Position numbers and translations under genes: made by a program
Part shown: positions 19,543-30,686 of the stretch, piece by piece
Layout of the letters: every line of letters begins with the position of its first letter
How positions within the stretch are numbered: the stretch's first letter is position 1
The notes under the pieces: model-generated
The model's input: only the letters and a program-made list of their open reading frames with translations
The model's database searches: none
Told to the model about the DNA's origin: nothing
Assembly (NCBI GenBank): GCA_033558025.1
Contig: JAUCEF010000003.1
Location: 744,001-808,000 of the forward strand
DNA length: 64,000 nt
DNA from: Phytophthora sp. 'mugwort'
Taxonomy: Eukaryota; Oomycota; Peronosporomycetes; Peronosporales; Peronosporaceae
Reading direction: 5' to 3'

Positions 19543-20940
19543 TCAGAAGGTGAGGCGGTGCGACGGCAGAACGAGTTGCTCCCACCGACAGGCGATGCCC
19601 AGTACTTCGACCATAAGGTACCGTGTGTGTTCTTCACTCACGCACTCGTAGTCACAGCCATAGTGAAGTCGAATGTTTCGCGCCTCATTCTTGGACGGGA
19701 TCGGCGGCTCCTCGGTGAGCAACAGGTACGAGATGCCGCGTTTCATCCACTCGACCTCATGCAGTTGCGTTGTGACTTCGCCGGCGCCCTGACAGTCCAT
19801 CGGGTTTACGATCGTCTTGAGGAGCGCCACGACGCGCTCATTCTGCGCGTTAAGGCCTCGCACGCGCGCGAGGATGTTAAAGTAGCGGATATTCCGCAGC
19901 TCGCCGGACTGAACCGGAGCGTTCTGGATGAGCACAGTCATGTCATTGGTCACGCGCTGAATGACGCGGGTAATCACGGGCGTGCTGTAGATGGAGGCGA
20001 ATCTCTTGGGGTCGTGGAACGCGTCCCACGTGCGGTTGACAATGGCGTCCATTGAGTCGTCTATGATACGCACCGTCTTGGTGAACTGGAAGCGCAGTAT
20101 CTTCGGGTCGACTTTCAGTGGCCGCATTACGCGCCAGCCAAAGAATTCCAGCTCCGAGATTGGTACACGTCGTTGCATAAACTCTGCGTACAGGTTGAGC
20201 ATGCGCTGGAAAACGGTACGCATGACTTCTTCACAGTTTTCCTCTGTCAAAGGCACGTAGTAGATGGGGTCGTCGTCCTCGAAGAATATCCACGAACTCG
20301 TTCTGCTGGTCGACGTCTTCGGCGTGCTGACGTGCAAGTTTTCGACGGCTTTGACACAATCGCCGCAGCCTGTTGCAATATCGGATAGCGCGCATTCCTT
20401 CTCTAATGCGTCGCACAGCTTGGCGTGGTCTTCTATCCTCCGTTGCAGCTCTCTGTTCTCCAGTAAAATGCGCTCCTGAGTGGCAACCTGCTCTGCGTAC
20501 TTGTGGTGCAGCTCCTGCTGCCTCGTCGCGTCTTGCTGGCAATTGTGTAAGGGCACCACTGCCGATTCCGGTCGCTTTATTGCCGAGTGCCCGGTCTGCA
20601 CCAAAAGCTCATGCAGCTTTCTACCTAATACTAACTCTTGCTGCTGGATCGCTGCAGCGCTCACCTTGTGTCTAAGTCTCGAGCGAGCCACGACCTCCTT
20701 GTGTCGCTGCCGTCTACGCGCTGCCTTGATTTTATCCAGTTGTCTCTGTTTCTCCTTCTCGAGGTCTTCTATGCTCACTTCCGTGTCAAACAGCAGCTCG
20801 TCCGACGTCCACTTCGGCGCCGCATGCTGTTGGTTCTGAGCCCGATCCTGATCCTGTTGCTGCTGTCCAAAGGTCACGCGCTCGGCGGTGACGCTACTGC
20901 CGCCTGCAGTTCCGCCGGTGGTGGCAATGGAGCGCCGCAT
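19543..20940 (-). CDS. bZIP-like regulator with START/SRPBCC-like C-terminal region (copy 4)
   Basis: An intact 465-residue frame. The N-terminus is Gln-rich (residues 26-40). Residues 64-92 are basic (Q-R-Q-L-D-K-I-K-A-A-R-R-R-Q-R-H-K-E-V-V), followed by coiled-coil segments (95-115 and 140-185). The C-terminal module (from about 215) is more diverged than in copies 1-3 but keeps F-F-G-W-R-V-M, R-F-T-K-T-V-R, I-R-Y-F-N-I-L and, at the end, C-R-W-E-Q-L-V-L-P-S. Spacing to copy 3 is 375 bp. A near-consensus initiator lies about 40-50 bases upstream of the ATG, which supports this start. Role by family: predicted nuclear regulator, ligand unknown. Confidence 0.87.
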   Translation of the reverse strand: MRRSIATTGGTAGGSSVTAERVTFGQQQQDQDRAQNQQHAAPKWTSDELLFDTEVSIEDLEKEKQRQLDKIKAARRRQRHKEVVARSRLRHKVSAAAIQQQELVLGRKLHELLVQTGHSAIKRPESAVVPLHNCQQDATRQQELHHKYAEQVATQERILLENRELQRRIEDHAKLCDALEKECALSDIATGCGDCVKAVENLHVSTPKTSTSRTSSWIFFEDDDPIYYVPLTEENCEEVMRTVFQRMLNLYAEFMQRRVPISELEFFGWRVMRPLKVDPKILRFQFTKTVRIIDDSMDAIVNRTWDAFHDPKRFASIYSTPVITRVIQRVTNDMTVLIQNAPVQSGELRNIRYFNILARVRGLNAQNERVVALLKTIVNPMDCQGAGEVTTQLHEVEWMKRGISYLLLTEEPPIPSKNEARNIRLHYGCDYECVSEEHTRYLMVEVLGIACRWEQLVLPSHRLTF

Positions 20941-20978
20941 GCCGTGATTCGGACAGATGAGGTGCTTGACTATTAAAT

Positions 20979-20991
20979 AAAATCCAAGTGA
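20979..20991 (-). promoter_or_regulatory. Inr plus flanking-region core promoter of copy 4
   Basis: On the minus strand TCACTTGGATTTT followed by ATTT, matching the oomycete Inr-FPR pattern apart from one missing base, 39-51 bases before the ATG at 20940. Confidence 0.6.
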
Positions 20992-22222
20992 CAGAGATCA
21001 GCCCGAGCGAGCGCCGTCGGCACCCACGCCACCCAGCAACTCGCCCACCCCAGCGTTTTGCACCGCCGTTCGTGTTTTTGCCGCTGCTCGCTCAAGTCTG
21101 TTCGCGACGTGATTGCGGAGACCTTTGGCCTTTCGTCCGGTCGGGCAGCCCGGGCTCAGCTAGCAGGCAGACGGGATCTCGCCGTGACCTGACGTCAGTG
21201 GCGACACTTCGACCGGCTTTGATTGGTCCTGCGGCAAGTCCTGTGTGGTGACGAGCGCTCAAGAAACTGTTCACATCGCCTCATCTGTTGCTATCTGATA
21301 TCTGGTGGCCACCACTGTCAAGGAGTTGGTTGGCTCGGGGGATGTCACGTCATTCGTCCCAGTTGAACCACAGCCCATACATGAACATGCCAGCGCTCTT
21401 AGCAACCAAGTCATGACAACTCCTCCAGTACCTACATGTACCAGGTCCACATGGCATCTGGAATCCAGACTGGATGCCACGATGTGGCCATGGTGTAAAG
21501 TGCTGAGCGAAATTTCAATGACGCCAGCGACCTCTCTGCTTTGATTTGCGTTTGGCGTTGGGCGGAACGTGGACAAAAGCCGGACCGTCATGAGCAGTAC
21601 CCGCCGGCGCCGCCGTCTCAAGCTAAGACGGCAACGCGTACAATCAGAACAAGACCCGAATGCTGCTGACGAGCTGAGCGAACGGTTGTCGATCCGCGGC
21701 TCGGGTCATCGAAGGTGTGTCTCCACGTCAGCTTTTCAACTCTACCTACTCAAAAACATTTCACTTGGCCGGGCTCAGCTGGCGCGGTACCGCCCACGTC
21801 CCGGCGGTCTTTGCGGAGACTTGCAGGCTCGTCGACGAATTTCTACAGTAGTCTTGCACCGGGAATATGAGTGTTCGCGGTATCGGCGGAAAGCTCTAGC
21901 ATACATGTACAAGCTGCTGATGCAGATCGAGTGTTTCCTGTGGCTCTTTCGGGTGTCAATTTCGTTGTGTTTGAAGCTGGGCGGGAGACAGATGCGACGA
22001 CTTGCTCAGGTCCCGTCGCCGTCGGAGCGACGGACGGCGCTCACGCACAAGACATGCATGCGTCTGTACAAGTCTCTATGACTGCAAAGATGGATAGGAG
22101 ACGCAAAAGTGTTCGGGCGACCACCTAACACCTAACAAGCGGTCCGTTTACCACTTGGACGCATACAACGAGCTGTACTTACGATACGTACATGCAATTA
22201 ATTTATAGACCTTACTAACAAA
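20992..22222. other. 1.2-kb spacer between copies 4 and 5, no recognised gene
   Basis: The longest open frame is on the plus strand (21569-22081, 170 codons, starting M-D-K-S-R-T-V-M-S-S-T-R-R-R-R-R-L). It shows no domain and its Arg-rich text is typical of a chance frame. The first 300 bp upstream of copy 4 are CG-rich. It is the longest gap inside the array that contains no recognisable transposon remains. Confidence 0.5.
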
Positions 22223-23632
22223 TTACTTTTCGGTGATCGAAAGTGTACGCATGGGGGTCACGAGCTGTTCCCAACGTACGAGCGCTTCGCCCATATTCAT
22301 GGCTACAAAGGGCAAACCTGTGCACGAAGCCGTCTCGCTATCCACATTCGTGAGTCCGCCATACTCGATCTCGACGCTGTTCTCGTCGTCAATCTCCGTG
22401 AACGACAGGTAGCTCATGCCTTCACGCATCCACTCGGCGGTCGGGGTGGGCGCGTGTGTGTTGGTACGAGGGAAGAATTTGTCCGGGTCAAGGATGGAGC
22501 TCAAGATCGTCACACGACGTCGAGAGTCGCCCTGCCAATTGACGCCCATCATATCTGACGTCTGGTCGATCGCATAGTCCTGAACCTGTACGACCAGGCA
22601 CACGAAACGCATCCGCATGACGGCGTTTACGTCTGGGAATGTCCGCATCAAGACACTTGTGTGTGCGTCCACTTGCTGCAAAATCTTCGAAGTCATAGGG
22701 CTACGATACAGCTGCGTATAGAGCTCGGGTGTGCTGATGATTCTCCACGTGGCATTCGCTAACGTGTCGCCCGTGATGCGTTCTCCATTGGCGTCAGTTG
22801 CGCTGATTCTCTTAGTGAATCGATGCTGCATCTGGACTTTACGCATCTCCAGTTCTCCTTGCTCGTGCATGGAAAAGCGCACTTTCCAACCGAATGCTTC
22901 GTTGTACAGTTTCCTCGCTCCTGGTCCACCCAGCACTTGGTGCATATGCTGGTAGCCTCGAAACGCGAGTTCCAGGCACGTGTTGCGCGCGATAGGCTGG
23001 AAGAAAATGGCCGGCTCTTTCTCCAAGAAGACGACATAGCGTCCTTGACCTCCTCGTTCCTGCAGCAGCTGCTCGTCCAAGTCAATAGCGTATGAAGCTC
23101 CTTGTTTCGGCAATCGCTCATGCTCCACGCCCAGCAGCGTCATAAATTTCTGCCACTCGCGGAATCGCTCGGTTAATCGCCGGTTTTCCTCGGTAATAGT
23201 GCCTTGCTGCAGTACCAGACTTAAATACCGTTGCTGTACGAGTCTAGCGGCTGTGCTTTGGCCTTTCCAGAGCTTATCCCCCTCTACGTCTAGACCCACG
23301 TAGCTCTCGTCCTCAGGGAATGTCTCGACGCCCTGTCCGACTTCATTTCCGACTTTTCCCCTCTGCAGCTTGTTAGAAAGCCGCTGGATGGCGAGCTCCA
23401 GCTCCCGCGTGAGGCGCTGGACCTCCACGCGCTTCACCTCTGTGCTCTTCTTTTCCGCCAGACGCTGGCGCTGCATGCGGTCGCGGTGTCTCGCCCGGCG
23501 CACGTCGGCGGGGAGGCGGCGGCTCTTGGAGCCCAACGGCATCGACGCGTTAAGCGAATTGGAGTCCGGCGCCTTGGGCTTAGCCATCGTCTTCTGTACG
23601 GGCGAGAGCTCGAGCTCCAGCAGCGACTCCAT
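22223..23632 (-). CDS. bZIP-like regulator with START/SRPBCC-like C-terminal region (copy 5)
   Basis: The frame is open from 23989, but I place the start at the internal methionine at 23632 (M-E-S-L-L-E-L-E-L-S). The extra 119 residues look non-coding, an initiator-like motif precedes 23632, and the resulting 469 residues match the sizes of the other copies. Residues 38-68 are basic (R-R-A-R-H-R-D-R-M-Q-R-Q-R-L-A-E-K-K) with a leucine-rich coil to about 90. The C-terminal module includes F-G-W-K-V-R-F, H-R-F-T-K-R-I, M-R-M-R-F-V-C-L and V-R-W-E-Q-L-V-T-P. It is the fifth member carrying this C-terminal module and follows a 1.2-kb spacer. Confidence 0.85.
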   Translation of the reverse strand: MESLLELELSPVQKTMAKPKAPDSNSLNASMPLGSKSRRLPADVRRARHRDRMQRQRLAEKKSTEVKRVEVQRLTRELELAIQRLSNKLQRGKVGNEVGQGVETFPEDESYVGLDVEGDKLWKGQSTAARLVQQRYLSLVLQQGTITEENRRLTERFREWQKFMTLLGVEHERLPKQGASYAIDLDEQLLQERGGQGRYVVFLEKEPAIFFQPIARNTCLELAFRGYQHMHQVLGGPGARKLYNEAFGWKVRFSMHEQGELEMRKVQMQHRFTKRISATDANGERITGDTLANATWRIISTPELYTQLYRSPMTSKILQQVDAHTSVLMRTFPDVNAVMRMRFVCLVVQVQDYAIDQTSDMMGVNWQGDSRRRVTILSSILDPDKFFPRTNTHAPTPTAEWMREGMSYLSFTEIDDENSVEIEYGGLTNVDSETASCTGLPFVAMNMGEALVRWEQLVTPMRTLSITEK

Positions 23633-23666
23633 TGCTCCCCGTCTTCGAGCTTGTGCTGGACGTGCG

Positions 23667-23680
23667 CAATTCTGAACTGA
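23667..23680 (-). promoter_or_regulatory. Initiator-like motif of copy 5
   Basis: On the minus strand TCAGTTCAGAATTG, an Inr-like match 35-48 bases before the internal ATG at 23632. It decides the start between 23632 and 23989. Confidence 0.45.
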
Positions 23681-24133
23681 CGTGCACGACGAACTGGGCT
23701 TCGCCAAAATAGACTTGGGGATTGTATGACGCGCCGCGCCAGCCCATGATTGTGCTGCACAGTCGAGATGGCGAACACTTCTATGCCGACGAATTGGGGA
23801 CTCTGCCGGTATAAACGGAGGCTGATATGTTGATGTCCTTGGAAGAGGAAGAGGCTGCATGCTCCGCCGTCGCACTACAGCCAGGAGAATGGGCTCTTCT
23901 CGCATTGCTTCGGCGTGGCTTGCTGGTATGAACGTATAATACTGAAGACTTTTCAATGGATGATGGACGTCATGAGCTTCTATTAGCAATTTATTAACTG
24001 TGGAAGACGAGTCAGATGGAGGTGTCAGTGTCGAGCGTCAAGTGAATGGGCTGTCGTATTGGTGGTAACGTGAGACGTCTTTCAAGTAGAATATACTATA
24101 TCTTAAGAAAGAATCCCCACTTAGACGCAACGT

Positions 24134-25132
24134 CTACCGATGTCCAGCGATCTCGATCACTGCATTCAAAGCTCCGATCACGTTGAACTCGGCGACATGG
24201 TCGACCAATTGCCCTTCTGCATTAAAGTACGCCAGGATGCGCAACGGGCACGAGAGCTTCTGGCCAATAAGTCGCACCATTAACGCTTCGTTCTGGAGCA
24301 AGTTTGGGGAAATTGCGGCGATTGTGTCACGCTTTAGACGTCCCGTGAACTCGCCCAAGGACTCGACGACGCAGCCGCCAGTGGGTCCACATCGCTGCAT
24401 CGCCTCATCCAACACGTCGGTACAAATCGTGTCGCCAGGATCCTCGGTGTCTTCCTGTGGGCCCACATGACTCACCAGTCGAATGGACTTCACCGTGTAC
24501 GAACGATGCGTGAACAGCACTTTAAAGTTCCTCCAGAGCAACATAAAGTGCGGCACGCCATCACGACCTCCCGCAGCTCGGTCCGTTAGACGGCTATGCA
24601 CCCGAGACAAGAAGATATTGCGATCGTCTGGCTCCATCTCATTCGTCCCGCAAGTTTCACCGCAAAACAGTCGGAAGAGGCGAGTCACCATGCTTACCGC
24701 CTCGCCCTGACTATGCTGGCGAGTCACAGCCAGGTGCATGAAGCGTAAAGCGCGGCATTCCTCTAGATATCGCACTTCTTGCTTTAAATTGTTAATGTCT
24801 AGCATCAAATTGTACGTACGAGACGCGAGAGCTTCGTTCTCTTCCCGACGAAGACGCTGCTTGGTAGTGAGACGATACGATCGTTTCCGATCCTTGTCCG
24901 GGATCACCGAGATCGTCGTGACCGGTCTCCATTCAGCAGCAGGAAGCCGTCTCTTGCCGAGTTTGAGCTTCATTGCTGGTCTCTTGGCGGGTTCTTCGGG
25001 TAGAGCGTTCGGTTGCTCAGGATTGTCGTCCGTATCGTCGCACAGCAAGAACTGCATCCGGCTCTTGGGGTTTGTTGGCTTCTGGGTTCTAGAACCTCGT
25101 GAATTGAACGGAGCGGACTGTAGGACGTTCAT
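24134..25132 (-). CDS. bZIP transcription-factor-like protein with a different C-terminal domain
   Basis: An intact 332-residue frame. Residues 80-105 are basic (D-K-D-R-K-R-S-Y-R-L-T-T-K-Q-R-L-R-R-E), followed by a leucine-zipper-like coil (L-D-I-N-N-L-K-Q-E-V-R-Y-L-E, about 110-125). The C-terminal 130 residues differ from copies 1-5: F-M-L-L-W-R-N-F-K-V-L-F, I-G-Q-K-L-S-C-P-L-R-I and L-A-Y-F-N-A-E-G-Q-L-V-D-H. This resembles the small alpha-beta NTF2/SnoaL-like domain attached to some oomycete bZIPs (inference). A Lys/Arg patch at 58-63 could be a nuclear signal. It shares strand and spacing with the array but is a more distant relative. A near-perfect initiator lies about 20 bases upstream. 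Confidence 0.85.
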   Translation of the reverse strand: MNVLQSAPFNSRGSRTQKPTNPKSRMQFLLCDDTDDNPEQPNALPEEPAKRPAMKLKLGKRRLPAAEWRPVTTISVIPDKDRKRSYRLTTKQRLRREENEALASRTYNLMLDINNLKQEVRYLEECRALRFMHLAVTRQHSQGEAVSMVTRLFRLFCGETCGTNEMEPDDRNIFLSRVHSRLTDRAAGGRDGVPHFMLLWRNFKVLFTHRSYTVKSIRLVSHVGPQEDTEDPGDTICTDVLDEAMQRCGPTGGCVVESLGEFTGRLKRDTIAAISPNLLQNEALMVRLIGQKLSCPLRILAYFNAEGQLVDHVAEFNVIGALNAVIEIAGHR

Positions 25133-25150
25133 AGCGATTGAAGGCGGTAG

Positions 25151-25165
25151 AAATGTGTAGAATGA
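25151..25165 (-). promoter_or_regulatory. Near-consensus Inr-FPR core promoter of the sixth regulator gene
   Basis: On the minus strand TCATTCTACACATTT, matching TCAYTYYNCAWTTT with one inserted base pair, 19-33 bases before the ATG at 25132. It is the best match in the window. Confidence 0.65.
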
Positions 25166-25290
25166 AGCCTTCGCCTAGCGACTGGTTAGATCGCTTTGAG
25201 CGCGAACCTGCACAACAGAGAATGCCGCTTAACTGGGACAAAAAAATGTTTGTAAATATCTATCAGGTTTCGGAGGGGGACTTTCTGCTT

Positions 25291-25363
25291 CATAGTAAAA
25301 TTTATGGAGCGTCGTGTTCAGATTACTTGAATCATAGTATAACGTATGGAGCGTCGTATTCAG
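25291..25363 (+). repeat. Two-copy direct repeat with 42-bp period
   Basis: Copies at 25291-25321 and 25333-25363 share catagta, then tatggagcgtcgt and ttcag with a few differences. It lies between the last array gene and the second Gypsy element; the rest of 25166-25674 shows nothing. Confidence 0.75.
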
Positions 25364-25674
25364 CGGTTTGTAGTAAAACTACTATCGGGTCAGTGGTGAA
25401 ACCGAAAAAGATCCTGTCTACGCAACTGGTGATACCTACTGTCAGCAAGACGCGTTAAAGGGTGCCCTCGGAGGACCTTCTTATTGTTAGAAGCGCCGAG
25501 AGTTGTTATGACTGACCCGGCGGGGACCCTTAGGTTTCGTCAGCTTCAACCTGCCGCATGCAAAAATCAGGAAGCGTGGGATTTGCATAGGGAGCTGCCG
25601 CGTGTCTGTTGGCGTTTTGCGTGGAACATTGCCCGCCGATCAATTGCCGCTTGAATGGATCGATGAAGCCTTCC

Positions 25675-25897
25675 TGTAGTGGGGGGTTAGGAAACGACAA
25701 GACCTTTCCCACTCACTGGGACATCTTTCTGCGATGCCGAGCTGGCAATAGGAGATAGCAGTTAGGAAACCACTGCCCGGCCGACTGGCAGAGCCGAGCA
25801 GTGAGGATTACAGATTCTACCAAGTTAAGCTCAATACATTTTGGGCTTACTAGGAAGCGCCGGCGTCCCTAGGAGAGTTTCGCTCAGACCTACTACA
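25675..25897 (+). repeat. 5' LTR of the second Gypsy element (223 bp)
   Basis: Starts TGTAGTGGGGGG and ends CCTACTACA, giving inverted TGTAGT/ACTACA ends. I count nine differences from the 3' LTR over 223 aligned positions with no gaps. Confidence 0.93.
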
Positions 25898-25965
25898 AAG
25901 AATTGCTTAGTTGCGAGGTCTCGCGACTTCGACTGAAGGACACGGAAAAGACCAAGAAGATCAAG

Positions 25966-26995
25966 ATGGTGTTCACGTTGAGCGACGACGAGAGTACCCG
26001 CGGCCACGCTGCCGGCGAACGCACTGACGCGGAGTCAAGGCACTCAGCGAGTGCAGCCAGCACGATGCGGATCCCGCAGCCGATCTTCGCTTTCGTGATG
26101 CCACTGAAGGTGTCATCGATAGCTCGTGACGAGTTGGTGGAGTGATTGAAGTTCCATAAGAGTACGAAGAAACAATGAAGGAGCGATGCAAAGACGGGAA
26201 AGAATACATCGGAGCAGTCATGATGAGTGCCAAGAACTCGTTCGATAAATACTTGCTGAAGACACTGTGCGACGTGTGCTGGGAGTCACGGAGGACGAGT
26301 TGACCGACGAATTCCTGCTAGAGCAGATCCATGCTATCACCGACTGCAACCAAAACGAAGTGCTACCTCCCGTTAACGAGTTGTTCCAGAAGGAGTTGCG
26401 CATCGATATGGACACCATGGACATCACGTCGCGTGTGACCAGCTACTTCATGTCCTGCAACACGTTGATCAAGAAATACGGCTTTACAAGCTTCTTCGAG
26501 GAGGAAAAAGGATCTGAGAAGAAGTACAAATTGCTCGTGAACCCGTTGCCTGCCACTTGAAAGAAAAAGTCAAGAATAAATTGACTAGCGTTTCCCGGAA
26601 GCGCAGAGCAATGTGATGAAGTTGTACATGCTTGTTTGTCAGCAAGCGCTTGAGGATGCCATTGATCACCGTGCTCAGGGAACGCAACCTTAGTCGCAAG
26701 CAGAAGCCATGAGAGCAGCCTCATCCTTTTCATAAGAACAAGCGTCAAAACACTGGTCAGCAGCAGAAAGCCGACAAAGCCCAGAGGAAAGTTGTCCAGC
26801 CAACATCGGATCGTTCGGGTGACAAGAAAGATCAATCCGGGCAAAAAGGAGCGCCGAAGACTGGTTGCTTCCACTGTGGAGGGGCCCATTACCTTAGTGG
26901 ATGCCCAACCGCGATCAAGGAAGACCGTGACCGACTTGCCACCTGCAAGCAGAGCAAGAAAGGCGGAGAGCATTCCGCGGGGAGGCACCGCTAAC
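25966..26995 (+). pseudogene. Gag of the second Gypsy element
   Basis: The reading begins M-V-F-T-L-S-D-D-E-S at 25966. A Trp codon has become TGA near 26143 and a frameshift follows. The capsid-like part is at 26170-26580 (E-Y-I-G-A-V-M-M-S-A-K-N-S-F-D-K-Y, then V-T-S-Y-F-M-S-C-N-T-L-I-K-K-Y). Then comes the knuckle C-F-H-C-G-G-A-H-Y-L-S-G-C at about 26864-26902. The knuckle has all four metal ligands. As Gag it would form the particle and bind element RNA. The reading ends near 26995 just before the protease. Confidence 0.82.
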
Positions 26996-27049
26996 TTTCA
27001 AAGTCCTAAGGAGTACATCCGCGCGCTCGGTGGTGTTGGAAGATGCTTT

Positions 27050-30000
27050 TACAGTGGCTTTTTGTGCCGATAGCGGTGCAGACAGTCTGGAATGAGTATG
27101 GCGGTCTATGAACGGTTTGTGAAGGCGTATCCTGAGGCAGATAAAGCAGTGAGGCTCGAGAACCCCTCGCTTGCAAAGGTTCCGATGGCAAGCCGATTGA
27201 AGTGAAAATGATTGTGAACGTGCATCTCAAATTGACGACTGCTGCGGGCAGTGTCCGGATCGCTAGGCCAGTCGAGTGCCTTGTCATTCCTGGGGACCCC
27301 ACGGAATTCATGCTGGGCAACGATGTGTTGAACATGTTGGGGATTGACGTGTCGAGGCAGTTAGACCTGCTAGTGGCTAACGCAATGCGAGATGAACGAG
27401 ATGATGAAATTGATGATGCCAATGAGCCGCAGGTTGGCTCCAGTGCTGAATTAGATGCCAATGTGTTGGCAGCAGTGGAGAAGATGATTGAGAGAGGGGT
27501 GCTGAAAGGCTTCCCAAAGGAATCTGTGCCTTGACTGCGCACGATCGCGACTCGGTATGATTTGGAGACTCCGACTGGGTGATGATCTTCCAGCTCGAGT
27601 ACCGCCGATGAAGATATGTCTCAAGCCAGGTGCAAAGCCCTATCGCTGCAAGCCTAGGAAGTACCCGCCTGAGGTTCGGAAGTTCTTGGACAATTTCAAT
27701 GGCGAACTAGTGCGACTAGGCTGGGTCTACGAAAATACTGAGAGTCGAAGGGCTTGCCCGCCCTTCCGGTGCGCAATACCGGTGGTGAGTTCCGCCAGGC
27801 CGCAGACTACAAACCAGTGAATGGAGACATGGAAGCAATCGTTGGTGTGATGCCAAATCTTCAGGTCGACCTCGAATGCGTGAAGGAGCTTGCTTCTTTG
27901 GTTTGTTTGATTTCATCAAGGGCTACTGGCAACTTGCCTAGCCGAAGAGTGTCAGGAGTGGCTATTGTACATGACGCATCGCAAAATGTACACGCCACAT
28001 CGTCTGCCTCAAGGGTGCACTGACGCTGCTTTGTTTTCCAGTCCACGATCCAGAAGTGTCTGGAGGAGCTGCTGCACAAGCATTTGCTTGTCTGGATCGA
28101 CGATTTACTCCTGTTCGCTCGTGATGCGAGAACCTACCTCTCGAAGCTGGAGAGATTGTTCGAGTAGCTCGATTTTTTCGGGTTCAAGTTGAGTGCGAAG
28201 AAGTCGAGCCTCTTTGAGCGTGATGTGCGGTGGTGTGGCAAATTTGATTAGTGGCGAAGGCGTACACCACGACCCTGAGAGAATCAAAGCATTGCACGCC
28301 ATGCCGTACCCACAGACAGCAGGAAAACTGCAACAATTCATTGCGTCACGAATGGAAGCGGGAATCGCTGATCGACTATGCGCGGGTTGCGCGCCCCCTG
28401 CAAGACCATCTGGATGACGTGCTAGAGAGTGCGTCAAAGCGTACCAAACGGGTAGCTGCTGGAGTTGCAGTGGAATTAACGGCTCTGTAACGCAAAGCGT
28501 TTGATGAGGTCAAACACCTGTTGACACGAAGTGTGACGCTGGCTCATCCGAAGGATGGAGCGACGATGTGCGTGATGTCGGACGCGTCGGAGATTGGCTG
28601 GAGCTCCTGGTGACACAAGTGGAGCACTGGCACCCTAACAAAGAGGTGTCGGAGCAATCACATGGAATGCACATCTGTCTTAGCGACACGTTCAGTGATT
28701 CCCAGTGCAACTGGAGCATCATTGAAAAGGAAGCGTATCCTATTGTGTGTGCCTGTGATTAAATTGAGCTACTTGTTGCCCCGCCCGGATGGTTTCAAGC
28801 TCTACTGCGATCATCGCAACCTTATCTACGTATTTGCACAGGGCAAAGAAGTGAAAAAACACATACGTGGTAGGCTGGTGAGGTGGGCAACAAAGCTGAT
28901 GGAGTATCACTACGAAATTGGACACATCGACGGAGAGTCGAACGTTTGGGCCGACATGATTTCCAGGTGGGCCGAAAGCCACGATTCAGCGGTGCGTTTG
29001 AATTTGTGATTCAGCTTTGCAAACGCAGGAGGGATGAGAGTCATGCTGACAATCACCGACGGCGCAAACGAACACGTCGAGGCAAGAGCAAGCAGCAGAC
29101 AACCGTGGAGCAGCAACCGATCGCACTCACCACGCACCTGCATGCACTGAGACGTTAGACGACCCTGATTTCCAATGGCCGACGTGGACTGCCATTTGCG
29201 CAGAGCAAGCGAGGCATGCAGACCAGAGATGAAGCGACGGGTTACGTTGGCGACAAACTGTGGATCCCAGCTAAGACCGACGCACTCATCCAGCGCATGA
29301 TGATGGTGGCGCACTGCGGTTCGCAGGGACACCTCGGCCGTGATGCAATGCTCACGTCTTTAACACGTCATTCCCACATCAATCGACTGCGTGTGCACGT
29401 GGGTGTATTCCTTGCGAGCTGTTTAATATGCAAACACGTCAAAGGCGGGAAGATAATTCCACGCCCATGGAGAGACACATACAGAAACAACACTCGTAAC
29501 GGCGCCCTACATTTCGATTTTCTCAACTTTGGTGATACCTTTGCGGGTGATCGCTACATACTGAAAGATGAGGCGACACATTTTACCGAGCTGACACCGT
29601 GTGCCGACCCGACAAGCTCGGTTGCTGTCAAGATAATTCTGGCATGGAACAGCCGGTTTGGTGTTCCCCCCGTCTGGATCAGTAACCAGGGTTCACATTT
29701 ACGAGTGTAGTGGATGCTGAGGTGTATCGGCGGCTGAAGGCTAGTCACAGTTTCACGGTGCCTTACAGCCTGTGGATCAATGGAAGTGTTGAGCGTGCAA
29801 ACCGCGACATTATGCAACTTCTTCGTGCGCTGTGCCTAGAGTACAAGGTTGACACCCACGATTGGACCTATTTCGTCCCGGTACTGCAAGCAAGTTTGAA
29901 CCACACGCCCACTCCGTCACTTAGCAATCGAGCGCCGATAGAGCTGTTCTGTGGGCTAACTCCTTCGATGCCGCTGTCGTTTTGCATTGACGCCAAGCAG

Positions 30001-30614
30001 CAGCGTATTGTCGAGGTACCCCTGCGGTACAGAGGTCACCACGACGTGATTGGAGGAATTGAGGACTAATATCCAGGACATGCACCAGCCCATGACGGTG
30101 GCCCATGAGTAACAGACTCTACGTAACAAACGAATGCAAAAGTACGCACGTCGCCCCAACTTTGACGTCGGCGACTATGTTTTGCGATCGCAGGTCGACC
30201 AAAAGCACTACGACAAGTTGCTGGTCATTTAGGTAGGGCCGTACATGGTGGTACGCGCCGACAAGCACTCGTTTGTTGACTGGGGGGGAGAAAGATGTCC
30301 ACCCGTCGCGGTTGAAGTTTTACGCAGCCATCTCCTTGGCAACTACGGAGGAACTTCGAGAGCATCTTAGCGCTCTAGGCATGCTGTTGTCGGTGTCTAC
30401 GCTGAACAAGTACAGATCGAACTGCGACAAAAGAGACTATGAAGTTTTGGTTAGCTGGAGAGGTCTCGAGTCGATCGAAGACGCATGGGAATCGACCCAG
30501 CAACTACGCAAGGACATTCCGGTGCTATTGACGCAGTTCACTGCGTCCACTAGTGACAAACGATTCCTGCAGCATGTGACAGCAGCAGCGAAGTCCAAGC
30601 CACGCCGGAAGTGA
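27050..30614 (+). pseudogene. Protease, reverse transcriptase, RNase H, integrase and chromodomain of the second Gypsy element
   Basis: The protease active site A-D-S-G-A-D is at about 27066-27083 and its later motif F-M-L-G-N-D-V-L-N-M-L-G is near 27310. RT follows at 27560-28200 with D-F-I-K-G-Y-W-Q-L-A (27908) and the catalytic V-W-I-D-D-L-L-L-F-A (28090-28119), so both aspartates remain. RNase H is at 28500-28980 (M-S-D-A-S-E-I-G-W, I-E-K-E-A-Y-P, Y-C-D-H-R-N-L). The integrase zinc region is at 29310-29450, the core at 29500-29800 (H-F-D-F-L-N-F-G and N-G-S-V-E-R-A-N-R-D). The chromodomain is at 30430-30540 (Y-E-V-L-V-S-W-R-G-L-E-S-I-E-D-A-W-E). Several frame changes and stops (for example after G-Y-W-Q-L-A) disable it. 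Confidence 0.92.
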
Positions 30615-30686
30615 CCGCTACAGTGGCCAAGCATTGGGACAAGCTACGGCGGCCATCGAGCGATTGGTCAAGGCTTGGGAGGGCAG

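Noticed and set aside
21569..22081. 170-codon plus-strand frame in the array spacer
   Set aside because: Arg-rich text without conservation or start-site motif; opposite strand to its neighbours.
23633..23989. 119-residue N-terminal extension of copy 5
   Set aside because: No conservation with the other copies, and an initiator-like motif lies between the two possible starts.
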